Origin: Archegozetes longisetosus
Taxonomy: Eukaryota > Arthropoda > Arachnida > Sarcoptiformes > Trhypochthoniidae
NCBI GenBank assembly: GCA_018873245.2
Contig: JAEMBT020000001.1
Coordinates: 9,334,220 to 9,398,219, forward strand
DNA length: 64,000 nucleotides
Direction of reading: 5' to 3'
Notes under the pieces: model-generated
Told to the model about the DNA's origin: nothing
Database searches by the model: none
The model's input: only the letters and a program-made list of their open reading frames with translations
Program-made: the position numbers and the translations under genes
Shown here: positions 50,741 to 62,397 of the stretch, piece after piece
Layout of the letters: each line of letters opens with the position of its first letter
How positions within the stretch are numbered: the stretch's first letter is position 1

Positions 50741-51920
50741 ATGCCTGACAATTGACAATATCAAAGCGCGTCTGACTCTGTTTTGATTTTATCCTTAAAA
50801 TTGGAGACTGTTAACTCATTATAGAAGAAATCAAAACTCCTCGTCTGAAAGGGTGCCCTGTCGCCGCTTCTGCCTCCTAAGTCTCATCATTTTTGAATTG
50901 CTACTACAATTTGAATTGAATTCACTACCCTCTTACTACAATAACAATGAAATAAACACATCGCACTCGGAATGTTAGACATGAAATATTGAGCATAAAA
51001 TATGCGGTAATAACTTTATTCTTTTTATGTATGACAATCACAGACGTAGCGGCACAAAACTGAAATTAAAAAATTCATAGTGAAAATGTTGAACTTAAAA
51101 TCATAAGTTGTCCACGTATTAAAAACAAAAGTGCAGTACATAGTAATAGGATTGAGAAATATTGTTTTCTAATGAGTATGGCTAATAAAGTTTTAGATTA
51201 AAAAAAGCAAATGAAATCACCAAAAGCCAATTTTGCAAAACAGTGTGCGATATAAATGCGGCTTGTAACATAAGACGCGATATTACTTATATCAAAAGTA
51301 CTTGGCAAATTTTAAAAATTTCACAAGGCAAAGTTAACACATGTGACGATTTTTTCCGCTATGAAAGGAGCTTTTATAGTCTTCGGAGATCTTTAAAAGG
51401 TTAATCTTAAGCACACAATAATGAATTTGTGATTACATCTAAGACTATCTCTCGTCATTACTTTAAAATTGTTTATACAGTTATAGCTGTTTCTGAAACA
51501 CCAAGTCATAAAACTGATCACGATTTTAAGACTAGGCTTGAGCCTATAGCAGAAACACTAATCAGGATAATTGAATCAAGTTATAATGAAATTATAAAAT
51601 AAGGAACTTATTATGCAGACTGATACAATATATATTTATAATTGTCGGGACGTTCGATACTATGGCATGGAGTAGGAAGGCAAAATTGATTTCAAGCTAG
51701 GAAATAATTCTTTCGTCAATGTGAAAATTTGGAGGTCTCATTGAAAAATTAACACGATTCCGGCTGGATTGTCTGTGAATGAATTCTGGTTTCCTTCGAT
51801 CGAATTTAAAACTTGTAGATTCCGTAAAGAAGCGAATGAAAACATAATTGGTTTCTATGATTTCAGTGTACGATATATTATTTTATATATTATATAATAT
51901 CTAATCATGTAAACATTTAC

Positions 51921-52443
51921 AGCAGCGATTCTCGGAACTTTTGTTCTACAAGCGATTTCGCATATCAAGCAATGATGTTCGTCTTTACTGACCGAAGCCA
52001 AACGCAGACATGAGTATTGTTCATCGATTTCTATCAAATCGGATAAACTTCCCTGTGGGCTACTTGCTTGGGGAGGAGCCTGATTTAATTTTCTGCTGTG
52101 TCGCCAATGGCAAGCATCGCAAACATAATCCCCTTCCATTTTACGTTCGCGGCATCTCTTCTGATTGATATCTCGATTACATTTAATACATTTGATTTTC
52201 GTGGATTTAGACTTGTTAAGTCTAGGATCACGGGTGGGTGGTTCGTCATCATCATCAATCACTCTCGTGATTGTCGTGGGTTTTGATATTTGATATCGGT
52301 TTTCCTTCCGTTCCAACCGTTTCATTAAGATTTGACCTCTGTGCAAAGGTCGCAGTTTCAGCATTTTCCACTACTGGTACTGTTAGGGTCGTTAGGGTCG
52401 AGGTTATCCTTCCTATCCTTCGTTTTTCTTTATTTGTGTCCAT
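51921..52443 (-). CDS. Zinc-finger protein, GATA-like treble clef, frame-broken or partial
   Basis: ATG at 52441-52443 opens a frame of about 40 residues (MDTNKEKRRIG). Near 52.3 kb the sense continues in another frame with an acidic-basic linker, then C-x2-C-x19-C-x2-C (CIKC ... EGDYVCDACHWRH), close to a GATA-type finger with a slightly long loop, then a C-x2-C (CLIC) followed by KVPRIAA and a GTAAAT donor at 51919-51920. A DNA-binding nuclear role is inferred. The CLIC ... RIAA part resembles the N-terminal region of some transposase-derived proteins, so it may be related to mobile elements. No downstream exon was found. Confidence 0.4.
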
Positions 52444-52547
52444 TTTGTAGTTCGATAGTGGATCAGTTCACATGGGTTTGAATGAGGTTTTCCTTCCTCT
52501 CAAGGGTAAACACTAGGTCAGGTTCATTTTCAAAGCGGTTAAAGGTT

Positions 52548-52622
52548 TGAAAAACCTTTTGGTTCGAACCCACGTTGTAGAGTCCAAAGACCGATACATT
52601 AACCACTGGGCAGTATCAACCA
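52548..52622 (-). other. tRNA-like fragment (SINE relic)
   Basis: The minus strand has CAGTGGTTAATG (A-box-like) and, about 35 bases on, a perfect GGTTCGAACC B-box. The stems do not pair, so it is not a functional tRNA; it is probably a tRNA-derived SINE fragment. Confidence 0.35.
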
Positions 52623-53984
52623 TCGGAATGAAAGTTTTTGAGTCTTTTAAGTCTAATACTTTAGGTTTATGGTTATTGAGTGACATGAAAATACCCTAAA
52701 TTGAAATTAACTTCTAGAAAATGCAAGGATTTTTGTGGTTTTTTCGAACTTTTGGGGACTTTATCGGCTTCTTATGAAAAATCCCTGATCCGTGGAATGA
52801 AAATTCCCTAAATCCTCATAGCCCTAGCAATGTTGAAAAATTCCTAACTATTTTCGAAAACTCTTAAGAGTTTCTCTTATAATAAGGATTTAAACCTGTA
52901 TGCAATGAAAATCATATAAAAGCTCTATAGTCGATTTCACTATGTTCCAGGTCTTGATCCACTCTGAAACTTTCCCAAAATCATTCCCTTATTTTTATCA
53001 ATTTTTGAGCGAAAACTCTAAAAGAATCAGGGGCGTGGGTCAAATGATTCTTTGAAATTAATTGTTCTCTCATAGACGTAGTGTTAAAAAGGCGAGGAAA
53101 GTTTTTTTTTCTCCCGAACCGAAAGTAGCTAATAACTAATATTTTGGTCGAAGATGTGTCCCTATTGTCCCTATATTTGCCATCGAACAACAAGGTCAAA
53201 AGTCCTTGCCCACGCACACTGGCTTAACGTAGGTTCCCCTTTGATTTTTCAGTGATTCAAGTAATTTCTTAATGATATATCTTAAAATTTAGGACATAAA
53301 AATTGTCAAGTCGAGTTTTGGCTTAAAAAATTTTTTGACTGAATTATGTCAAAACATTCTTAAAATATTCGAAATTGATTTTCTACTTTTCTTTTAAAAC
53401 TTTTCAGATAAATATCTGTTTCGATTTACTTATTTATCGATTTTCGATCATTTAGAATCTGACAACACTCAGTTTTTGATTTCATTTCAGTGCAATAGAG
53501 TTCTAAATGCAAAAATTAGCTCTGAGTTATCCGTGATATATAATAGACTGGGACCCAAGTGAACAGTGGAATATTCGCACCCCACATACATTGTTTGGTA
53601 ACATTTTAGAAAATTATTCTTCAACTCATTGTTAGTGCATACACCATCCAACTTGAAAGTGGATTTTCTCGTTAAAATATTTTTTGCATTTAGAACCTTA
53701 TAGTATTAAGGCGACGTTTTGAAGATATAAATTCAACTCAAAATATATTATATTAAATGGAATACAAATACTTTTGATAATGAAAATGAAATCATGTTTA
53801 AAAGAAAACTGGTCGCAAATCCCGACTTTGAGTGGGTGCAAGGGACTATATATGACCAAAATTAAGGCAATGGCTTAAAATTAAGTCCATGCCAGATCGC
53901 CGGATCTTTGTGAGTGATTGACCGAACAGTGCTGACTGTTGACCACCCTATCCTACCAATTGGTCATTTCATGTATAGTCCTAA

Positions 53985-54350
53985 TTGACGACACATGAAA
54001 TATTTCTACTAATTGGTTTGCCCGAGCCTCCCATTTTTATGGCTCTATTTTCAAAACAGAGCCATAAAAGCCCTCTCTCTGAATTCTGTAGCTGTGTCCA
54101 ATTAAGAACAACAGCTTCTTCCTCTCTTTACTTAGAATTATACCAAAAAAAGAGAAGAAAGAGAAAAAAAATTAAAAATATTGTTTATGAAATACAGAAA
54201 ATAAAAGTTCCTGTATTCACAATATTAGACAAACAACATTTCGAAGAACTAAATCATTCATACATGCGTAAAGTTATACATACGCGAGAAGTAAAGTTTA
54301 ATTATATTTCTGAGAAACTCAATTGCCTTCAAATCAACGATAACTCATAA
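53985..54350 (+). CDS. Hypothetical 121-codon ORF, doubtful
   Basis: An open frame with a lysine/arginine cluster in the middle and a short hairpin (TTATGGCTCT / AGAGCCATAA) within it at about 54037-54068. No recognised motif, and no splice or promoter evidence. It could be chance or part of a mobile element. Confidence 0.15.
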   Translation: MTTHEIFLLIGLPEPPIFMALFSKQSHKSPLSEFCSCVQLRTTASSSLYLELYQKKRRKRKKIKNIVYEIQKIKVPVFTILDKQHFEELNHSYMRKVIHTREVKFNYISEKLNCLQINDNS

Positions 54351-54713
54351 GAAATTTATGAAAAATTTGATGAGATTCAAAGTTAAAGAAATAATAAAAT
54401 TTATAGCTATTTTAAGAGAAATAAAACGAGAGCTTATTTTATTATGAAATACAACGGTCCTGAAAATTTCAATTTCACAGCTAATAAGTCATTTTTCTTA
54501 TGTCGAAATTTTATAAAATAAATTAATAGGAACATAATGCTTACTGAAAAAGTGGAAAATCATTATCAAAACTAGGAATTTCTCAATTTTCATAAGTTAG
54601 CAGTTTAATAATGACTTTTTTCTAAAGGTTATAACATGAATAACAAATTCATTGAAGTTCAAAATCAAATTTAGCCTAATTAGACTTGTCTGGAATCCGA
54701 GTCAGAGTTCACA

Positions 54714-55308
54714 TTAAGCCTTTTCACAGCCATTAAATTGTTTCGGGAGTGGTTTCTCGCAAATGACTGCATTGGTATCACTACAGATCGCGTCATTCCA
54801 TTCTCCCATATGTGAACTAATATTAATCCAGTCGTTATGCCACTTACCGAACATCATTTCACTACAAGTCTCTTGGTTCAGGTTCATATCAGGTTGATGT
54901 GGGGCCCAATTCGTATATAAGGGTTTAGTTCCGTCATCAAGTAATAAGGTTTTCGAACCATTAGTCAAAGTCATTCCCAGCCAGACGTCGGTCCAAATGC
55001 GGAAATCTTCGGATAAGAGTTGAGTCAGAAATTGATTTTCTTCGGGTGTCGTAATTTTGAGAATTGTTGCCTCGACTTGTTTGCAGTAATCTGTGGCTGT
55101 CTTGTAAGACATTTCTTTTATTGTGTATTTATAACACTTTTCGTTGTGTATTAGCCAACCATCACAGGGATGCTCTTTATTGAGAAAACATTAGTAAAAA
55201 TTTTGATTTTGAGAATGTTTGATAAGTAGATTTTAATTTAGGCTCACTTTCAGCCAATGAGACGATTAGTGTTGCTATCAATAGAATGATAATTATATGA
55301 ACTATCAT
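54714..55308 (-). CDS. Secreted C-type lectin, two exons
   Basis: Exon 1 (55248-55308) encodes a signal peptide of about 19 residues with a long IIIILLIATLIV core. A 73-bp GT/AG intron separates it from exon 2 (54714-55174). The phases join and the 173-residue frame is intact. The mature part is a single long-form C-type lectin domain: CDGW and KCYKY at the start, ATDYC, a WLGM core strand, NWAP then QPD (the calcium and sugar-binding loop of galactose-type lectins), ETC, EWNDAIC (the WND calcium site) and final VICEK. It should bind carbohydrate outside the cell, possibly in defence; the sugar preference is inferred from QPD only. Confidence 0.9.
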
Positions 55309-56999
55309 TATAATCACTTCAAATTATCATTTGATTTAAATGCAAGTATGAATGATTAAAGTTATTTTATTTGTTAAGTTTGACTTTTATAGTACATTTT
55401 ATAATTCAATAATTTTATCATATCCTTTTCAGCTTTCAATAGAGTAAACAATTTTTTTTCTCTGAATCGTTTTAATGAGCGAGAGCTAAGTTAATTCCTT
55501 TAAAAATGAACATCTGTATCAATAAATTATAATTTGATTAATCTCCCTTTTCTATTCAGATTTTTAATGTTTAAATATCTTATTTGTACAATTTATTTAT
55601 CACAGCTAAATAATATCAAAGAAGAAACTACCACTATCAAGAAGCTTTTAGAACTTCAGCTTTTGTGTTAGTAACCGAATTTTTTCAATTTTCTATTCTA
55701 CAAATCATCATGACAACACTCAACTCCCTGTTATATCAGCCATCCCTTCAAATATCGTTTAATTTAGTTTTATTAACGTCATACTCTTGTTATTTTTCTA
55801 AACCAACTATTGATACTCCAGAAGTGATTTTTCGAGTATTCTATTATTGTATGGTCAATGGAAAATCTAGATTTTCTGTTTGATTCAGAGTCGAAAAAAT
55901 AAATTGATCACTTTAAATAAATTTGATGTTTCTGAAAAATTGACATAATACTCTTAAATTTTACCATCTGAAAGAAACATAACTGTGGGATCTCAAAAGG
56001 AAAAATTTAGTCCTCATCCCGTCTAACCGAACACCGGGATCAGACCTACCTCGATTTGCTAAGAAGCTTGGTGATACTTAAAGATGCTAAATCTAATGGT
56101 AGATATTCAAAAGATTAATTTAAGTTTCTTCAATAATTTTATTTTTGTCATAATTTCTCATTAGAGAGCAATAATTGAAATTTTCATTAAATAAATTACT
56201 GATATTCCCGAAATAACACTTAATACTTGAAATTTTCCTCTAATGTATTTAACTTGGTCCCCATTATACTTTCAAAGACCAGAAAACAGCTCAGTAAAAC
56301 CTGGTCACCCTGTTTGAAACTTAAAGCCATAGAACTTTGAAAGTAGAGAAATAAATTTTTATCAAGAGTTACAAGAAATCAGTCAATTTTATAATGAATT
56401 GTAAACAATAACAATAAGATAATAATTAAAAACTATTTGTTTCAAGTGATATATGCTTATGATCTGAATATTCTTAACTTGATATGGAACAATTTCTTAT
56501 AAAACGTTACAAACTGATTAGTAAAACTAATGTCATTCCTTTTAGATTAAATAATTCTTTGTCATTTAGATTTCGGGCTTTATTTGTTGCCATTATTTCA
56601 TTTGATACTCAAATAATTTTATCTATATTATCATCTCGTTAAATTCTGAGACGAAAAACATTTGTTGCAATTTTATGCAAAATAAACACGGAACCATCGA
56701 ATCTAGTGGTCATTGAATGCACTCAATGTCGTCGTATACGTCTAAAAGGTTGATTCTATTTTAAAACCTTTCTTAAATTATGATCTGGTCCACTGATATG
56801 AATGAATAAATGATTATAAAATGACAGAAAATACTATGATTGCGTGAGAATTATGCGATTGAACTAAAGCAAACTGGTACCTTCCATTGAAACGCATCTC
56901 AACTATAAAAACACAAATAAAGCGAAATCCAAACTCTGTTATCTCAATGAAATTCGAAGAATCAGTTAAGCCAACTCGTATTGTTTTTACAGCAAAGCA

Positions 57000-57125
57000 C
57001 TCAATTTATCAAATATCCTGCAGAGGATCTAACTCTAACTCTACTTCGACTTTGAAATCCTGAATAACTTTTGTTTTTTCTTGTGCATTAGTTATAAAGA
57101 TACGAGTCTATATGGAATACAACTA
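57000..57125 (-). pseudogene. Relic of a third promoter copy of the cysteine-rich peptide gene
   Basis: Blocks AAATATCCTG, CTTTGAAATCCT, TTTCTTGTGCATTA and ATACAACTATAG occur in the same order as in the upstream region of the left peptide gene (58.03-58.16 kb). No matching coding exon can be recognised downstream. I infer a decayed duplicate. Confidence 0.3.
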
Positions 57126-57126
57126 T

Positions 57127-57128
<2 letters not shown>

Positions 57129-57177
<49 letters not shown>
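57129..57177 (+). repeat. (TC)n microsatellite
   Basis: An uninterrupted TC run of about 24 units. Confidence 0.95.
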
Positions 57178-57181
<4 letters not shown>

Positions 57182-57507
57182 ATTCCTCATAGAAACATGC
57201 AGATGTGCATATGTTCGTGGATTTCATGGAATCAATAACCAGCATATTTCACCCGAACTCAATTGAGTTGATGCTTCTATTAAAAATAATCTGCTATTCA
57301 TCAAATACATTTCTACTGAGATGCATCAAAAAATGCTAAATAGAAATCTGCCTCAAGAGCTCATTGTATTTATTTTTTGTAACAAACTTTAGATATTAAT
57401 AAACAAAATATATTAGCCTTTTTAAACTTTTAACTGAAAATTTCTCATTTAATGTTTTGAAACAAAACCAAATTTACTTATTTTTACTATGAGATCTTAA
57501 TGATTAA

Positions 57508-58203
57508 TAAGTTGAAAATAAGCTACAAAAAGTGAACTTTTTATAGAATTTTTAATAACATAATAAACTTTGATAAAAGTGAGCATTTAGTACTTTATTT
57601 AATAAACATTTTAAACTCAAGATTCAATTTTGAATTTATTCAGTTATCGGCCAAGTCTTTTTCTCTGACACCTTCTGATTAATGAATATCCAACATAATC
57701 ACAAACTCGTCCATTACCACAATCTCTATTACTTCTGCACTCAAATAATTGTCTCTTTCGGCGTGAAAGTCCTTCGTCTGGATTAGGATCACTGTCATCT
57801 AGTTCATCATCTTGACAGTAAGACACCTGATAGATATTTGTTGAAAATATGAAGAAAAACCTATTAATAAAATGTTTAATCTTTCAGACTATGACTTACA
57901 TTTGCCAAACATATCAATAGAAATACAAATATAATTAAATATAAACACTTCATCACTTGTAGTTCAGTACTATTAATTGGCTTCAAATAGAAATGTTTAC
58001 ACAATTATTTGATAGCTCATTCGTTTTATATAGTCTTTCAAATATCCTGTAAAGGAAATAAACAAGTCTTCGTTTAACTTTAAATCCTTTTAAAATCTTC
58101 AACAGTTTTCCTGTTCATTAAACAAAAGGTCTCATTTTTACATACAATACAAGTGTAGTTTGCCTTTCGTTTTTCAGTCAGTTTGATGTGGAAGATATTT
58201 TTG
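57508..58203. repeat. Inverted gene-containing duplication, left arm
   Basis: About 696 bases are the inverse of 60297-60995, including promoter, both exons, the intron and the 3' end of the small peptide gene. The coding part differs by very few bases; divergence rises toward the promoter side. Confidence 0.95.
57644..57953 (-). CDS. Small secreted cysteine-rich prepropeptide, left copy
   Basis: Exon 1 (57900-57953) gives the 18-residue start of a signal peptide (MKCLYLII ... CLAN). A 73-bp intron follows, then exon 2 (57644-57826); total 78 residues. After the signal there is an acidic propeptide (DDELDDSDPNPDE), a furin-type site RRKR, then a basic peptide with C-x5-C-x5-C-x10-C. It ends KRLGR, which would allow C-terminal amidation after removal of R. 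A TATA box lies at 58024-58032. The layout is that of a processed secreted peptide (hormone, neuropeptide or defence/effector peptide). The family is not recognised and the role is unknown. The protein is identical to the right copy. Confidence 0.8.
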
Positions 58204-60103
58204 ACAAATTAAAGGTTTTTTAAATTAAATTTGTCGGTTTATAATTTGTCGCTCAACTCCAAAGTAAACTCATTTGAAGAATCTTAAACCTTATTTCCTC
58301 TGTTAATCAGAAGTTTGATGAGTTTAGTTGATTTTTGTTTAAGGATAACTTTGAAAGCAATTTTTTCACCTTTGCTCAAACATTTAATGCTGCTAACGAG
58401 TAGTAAATTCCAACAATAGAAGCAAAAGGTTTTATAGTTCTTTGAAACAATCTCGTAAACATCACAGTTATATCTGTAGTTTACATAACAGACTTTACAA
58501 ATTTGACTCAATATTAAAGTTGAAAAAGAGCTAGAACCCAGCTGTCAATCAGTTTAATAGATAGATAATTTTAATAACGAAATTGTAGTTAAACTACATT
58601 TTATGTAAATATTTCAAAGTGAAATGTAATTGAACTGAAAATTCATTTTCTGTATTTAAAGTGATAAGATATAACTGAAATAACTGATTTAAAGTTATTG
58701 TATATATTCTTTTATAAAGATTTCGTCTGCTATACATCAAAGTATATATTTGAAACATTTTCCACATTATTCAAAAGGATTATAAACCATGAACAGTAAT
58801 TGACTTCAAATATAATAAGTGCTAAAACTGTATTTTTCTATCCGTTTTGCATATGAAGCAAGTGTTCAATGATGTGAACACTTCTTTCTATTAAGGAACT
58901 ACTAGAACACGCTATTCATAAATTCAAGCATATTATCAAAATATTGTTGAAAGCTATTAATCTTATAACTGTCATTCTTTATAGATCTTAACAGATTATA
59001 AATTAAACCTTGCCAAACATTTATTGATCTATCATGACTCACGCATTAGCGTGAATCACACGGAACTACATGCGCACATAATATTTATTGTCTCCTATCA
59101 TTTGAAAATATTCCGACAACAATCACATATTTCGGCCGGATCTGGCCTTAGCCCACTGCGGAAAAATGGCTCTGAACTTACTTAGATTTGATAAGTAAGC
59201 TTTTTAGAAGAGCATCGGAACCCACCAATTGTCCCTCAAAACCGCTCTATTAAACACATGCTCGGTTATCTAAGTTCACTTGTTTATGCTAGAGGTTGTA
59301 TAGCAGAAGATATGAATAACTAATTAAAACAATTATTGTATTGAAAAAAGATCGACTTAAAATTTGTACGGAAGTTGATGTCTAATGTGAAGTCTAATGC
59401 CTATTCAGAACTTGTGGCTATAAAGGAGTTGTTGAAACAACTCGCTAAAATTACATTAAACATTAATTCAACACTTTCTATTGTATTACATATTTTTGTC
59501 ATTTACAGGAAAATAAATTTCTAATTTTGTGTTAAATGTACGACAAATTTTATTTTATAACCCATTATTTACAACTAGTCATTTCTATTATTTTTTCAAT
59601 ACATTATTAGCATTATAAGTATATTTCATTAGCTGTAATCAGAGAAGAAATTTAGATTTAGTATAGAAGGTACAACATATCATTCCGTAAACTATTAATG
59701 CAGATCGTGCTCAAATTCAGGCCTAGTTAAAACTAGGCTTGAAATTAGATTAAACTTATCTTAACCACAATATAACATTAGATAAGGATTTTATGAATGC
59801 GCTCTCACTTCAACTAAAAGAGAATTATTAGTGATCGTGATCTGCAATAATATTGTTTTAACTTTTATAATATTAATTTATTGAAGAATTTTCAGTCAAG
59901 GAATAGTCAACTTTGACTCAAAGATTTATTGTCTTAAAAATAGCAACAACTGATTTACTTAAATTGAAACACTAATCATTTTCGTTATGCAAAACTTTAG
60001 TTCGAGTAAGATTTACATTGAAAATTTTGAAAATAAGCCAAAATTATTTATCTCATTTTTAATCAAACCAAGAATCAGTTAGAGAAGAACTAACACAACA
60101 GAC
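58204..60103. other. Spacer between the mirrored peptide genes
   Basis: About 1.9 kb shared as upstream region by the two divergently transcribed copies. No convincing exon; a 75-codon minus-strand ORF at 58284-58511 has several cysteines but no splice or signal evidence. Confidence 0.4.
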
Positions 60104-60284
60104 TTAAATCCGTCTGTATTTAACGATTGCGGTACTAGTAAAAACCTATTCACTTACTTAAAAGTTGATTTCAAAATTCTTTGAATGAAGATCTAATGAA
60201 ATTGCAGCCAATCCTAGAACCATAAACAAAACTAGAGCTAAGAAATAGGTTTTCCAGGAGTTATATGACTAGAGATGAGTGAAA
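60104..60284. repeat. Long inverted repeat flanking the right peptide gene, left end
   Basis: About 180 bases starting TTAAATCCGTCTG are the inverse of 61454-61631, roughly 93 percent identical by eye. Together the two arms enclose the right peptide gene copy, forming a unit of about 1.5 kb. Confidence 0.85.
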
Positions 60285-60470
60285 TATATGAGTGATTTCA
60301 AAAATATCTTCCACATCAAATTGACCAACAAATGAAAGGCAAACTAAACTTGTATTGTATATAAAAGTGAGACCTTTTTGTTTAATGAACAGGAAAACTG
60401 TTGAAGATTTCAAAAGGATATAAAGTTAAACGAAGACTTGTTTATTTCCTTTACAGGATATTTGAAAGAC

Positions 60471-60478
60471 TATATAAA
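60471..60478 (+). promoter_or_regulatory. TATA box of the right peptide gene
   Basis: TATATAAA stands about 72 bases before the ATG at 60550 and is conserved in the mirrored copy (58024-58032). Confidence 0.6.
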
Positions 60479-60549
60479 ACGAATGAGCTATCAAATAATT
60501 GTGTAAGCATTTCTATTTGAAGCCAATTAATAGTACTGAATTACAAGTG

Positions 60550-60859
60550 ATGAAGTGTTTATATTTAATTATATTTGTATTTCTATTGATATGTTTGGCA
60601 AATGTAAGTCATAGTCTGAAAGATTAAACATTTTATTAATAGGTTTTTCTTCATATTTTCAACAAATATCTATCAGGTGTCTTACTGTCAAGATGATGAA
60701 CTAGATGACAGTGATCCTAATCCAGACGAAGGACTTTCACGCCGAAAGAGACAATTATTTGAGTGCAGAAGTAATAGAGATTGTGGTAATGGACGAGTTT
60801 GCGATTATGTTGGATATTCATTAATCAGAAGGTGTCAGAGAAAAAGACTTGGCAGATAA
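60550..60859 (+). CDS. Small secreted cysteine-rich prepropeptide, right copy
   Basis: Exons 60550-60603 and 60677-60859 join in phase 0 through a GTAAGT ... TATCAG intron. The 78-residue product is identical to the left copy: signal peptide, acidic propeptide, RRKR cleavage site, four-cysteine basic peptide, and a terminal LGR that could be amidated. One synonymous change (AGA versus CGA for the last arginine) separates the coding ends. An AATAAA signal follows at 60904-60909. The gene lies between inverted repeats (60104-60284 and 61454-61631), unlike its partner. Confidence 0.8.
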
Positions 60860-61453
60860 CTGAATAAATTCAAAATTGAATCTTGAGTTTAAAATGTTTA
60901 TTAAATAAAGTACTAAATGCTTACTTTTATCAAAGTTTATTATGTTATTAAAAATGCTATAAAAAGTTCACTTTTTGTAGCTTATTTTCAACTTAAACTT
61001 TCAAGATAAACTTTCGAAATTAGGTATCGATAGCCACCAGGACTTGTAATTTCAAATCAAACTATTATTTGAATACAAAATGTCTTCACATAACTCAAAC
61101 GAAGTTTAGATACAAATTGAAAACTTGAAAAATTGATTTAGATTTTATTGGGTTAAGTGATTTCCATATAAACAATAAGTTTTTCACTTTGAAAATCAAT
61201 ACGTGAAAATCTCTATTCATTAAGTGTTTTAGAAAATGATAAGATAACAAATTGTCAATATGAATAAAAGGTTTCAATAAATTTCTAAGAAATATAAGTC
61301 ACTAGTTTGAAAACTTGCCTGAGTCATTATTTGAGAAATTTTTAAATGTAACTAAAGATGTGCTGATAAAAATAATGAGTTACTGCTACAGCCTATTTTG
61401 ATTTAATTTTACTAATAGTTACTGAATAGTACTCATGCCTTGACATTAATTTT

Positions 61454-61631
61454 TCACTCATCTCTAGTCATATAACTCCTGGAAAACTTATTTCTTAGCT
61501 CTAGTTTTGTTAATGGTTCTAGGATTGGCTGTAATTTTATTAGATCTTCATTCAAAGAATTTTGAAATCCCTTTTTAGTAAGTCAATAGGTTTTTACTAG
61601 TACCGCAATCGTTAAATACAGACGGATTTAA
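61454..61631. repeat. Long inverted repeat flanking the right peptide gene, right end
   Basis: The inverse of 60104-60284, ending GACGGATTTAA. TTAA appears at both outer ends, but as part of the repeat, so it is not proof of a target duplication. Confidence 0.85.
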
Positions 61632-61639
61632 TATATGAA

Positions 61640-62390
61640 ATCAGTGAAGTCGGATAAAAATTTATTTGCAATTAAATAAATGAATAATGATTTTATATTC
61701 AGAGGATAAAATGAAAAAAGGAGAACTGTTCTCAAATTAGACATTAAATATTTTAAGGATGAAAAAAAACTATTCTATCAATTTTTAATTGTTCGATTTT
61801 TGAAGACTAATAGTTGTTCAGGACAATATTTTAATGTAAATTAAATTAATATTAATACGACGGCTTATTATTTTTTTTAAAAACAATTTACAATTCTATG
61901 ATCTTACAGTTCATACAATAACTTAGTTCCAAATATAAATTTTTAAATACTTTAACTCAATATTTGTTCAGCCATTTTAAAAACCGATTTTGACCGTTTT
62001 AACCGAATTAGCCACTAAAGAATCCGGCGGTTTTTATCGGTTAAAATCGGTTAAAACCGATAGCCGGGAGCCCGACTTATAACTTTATTTTTAAAAAAAT
62101 TTTCTGGCAACATGTTTGGCTGAGGATAGAAATTTGCCCTAACATCGCAGTGCTTTGTGTTTACTATATGTGTTGCAGTGCTGTAATTTCGCTACTAGCA
62201 ATTTGAACCACTGATAACGCTGTAGCAGATAATAACTAAAAATTAATTAATTAGTAAATTTAAACTTTGAAAACAAGGGCTAACCTTGATTCTCAAAGAA
62301 TTCAGATTAACCTAGAACAGATATAAAGGGTGGAAAACTTGGGGTAACATTTTACCCTACAGTTAATTTTACGTTTTCGGAAGTTAAGTT
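61640..62390. other. Non-coding spacer
   Basis: No gene seen. A short stretch at 62014-62062 repeats CGGTTAAAA/CCGATTTT-like units in tandem and inverted form and may be a transposon fragment. Confidence 0.4.
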
Positions 62391-62397
62391 GTGACGA

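Larger units (their letters stand above)
60297..60995. repeat. Inverted gene-containing duplication, right arm
   Basis: The mirror copy of 57508-58203. It begins only a dozen bases inside the left 180-bp repeat. Confidence 0.95.

Noticed and set aside
52548..52622. Functional tRNA gene on the minus strand
   Set aside because: The B-box is perfect, but the acceptor, anticodon and T stems do not pair.
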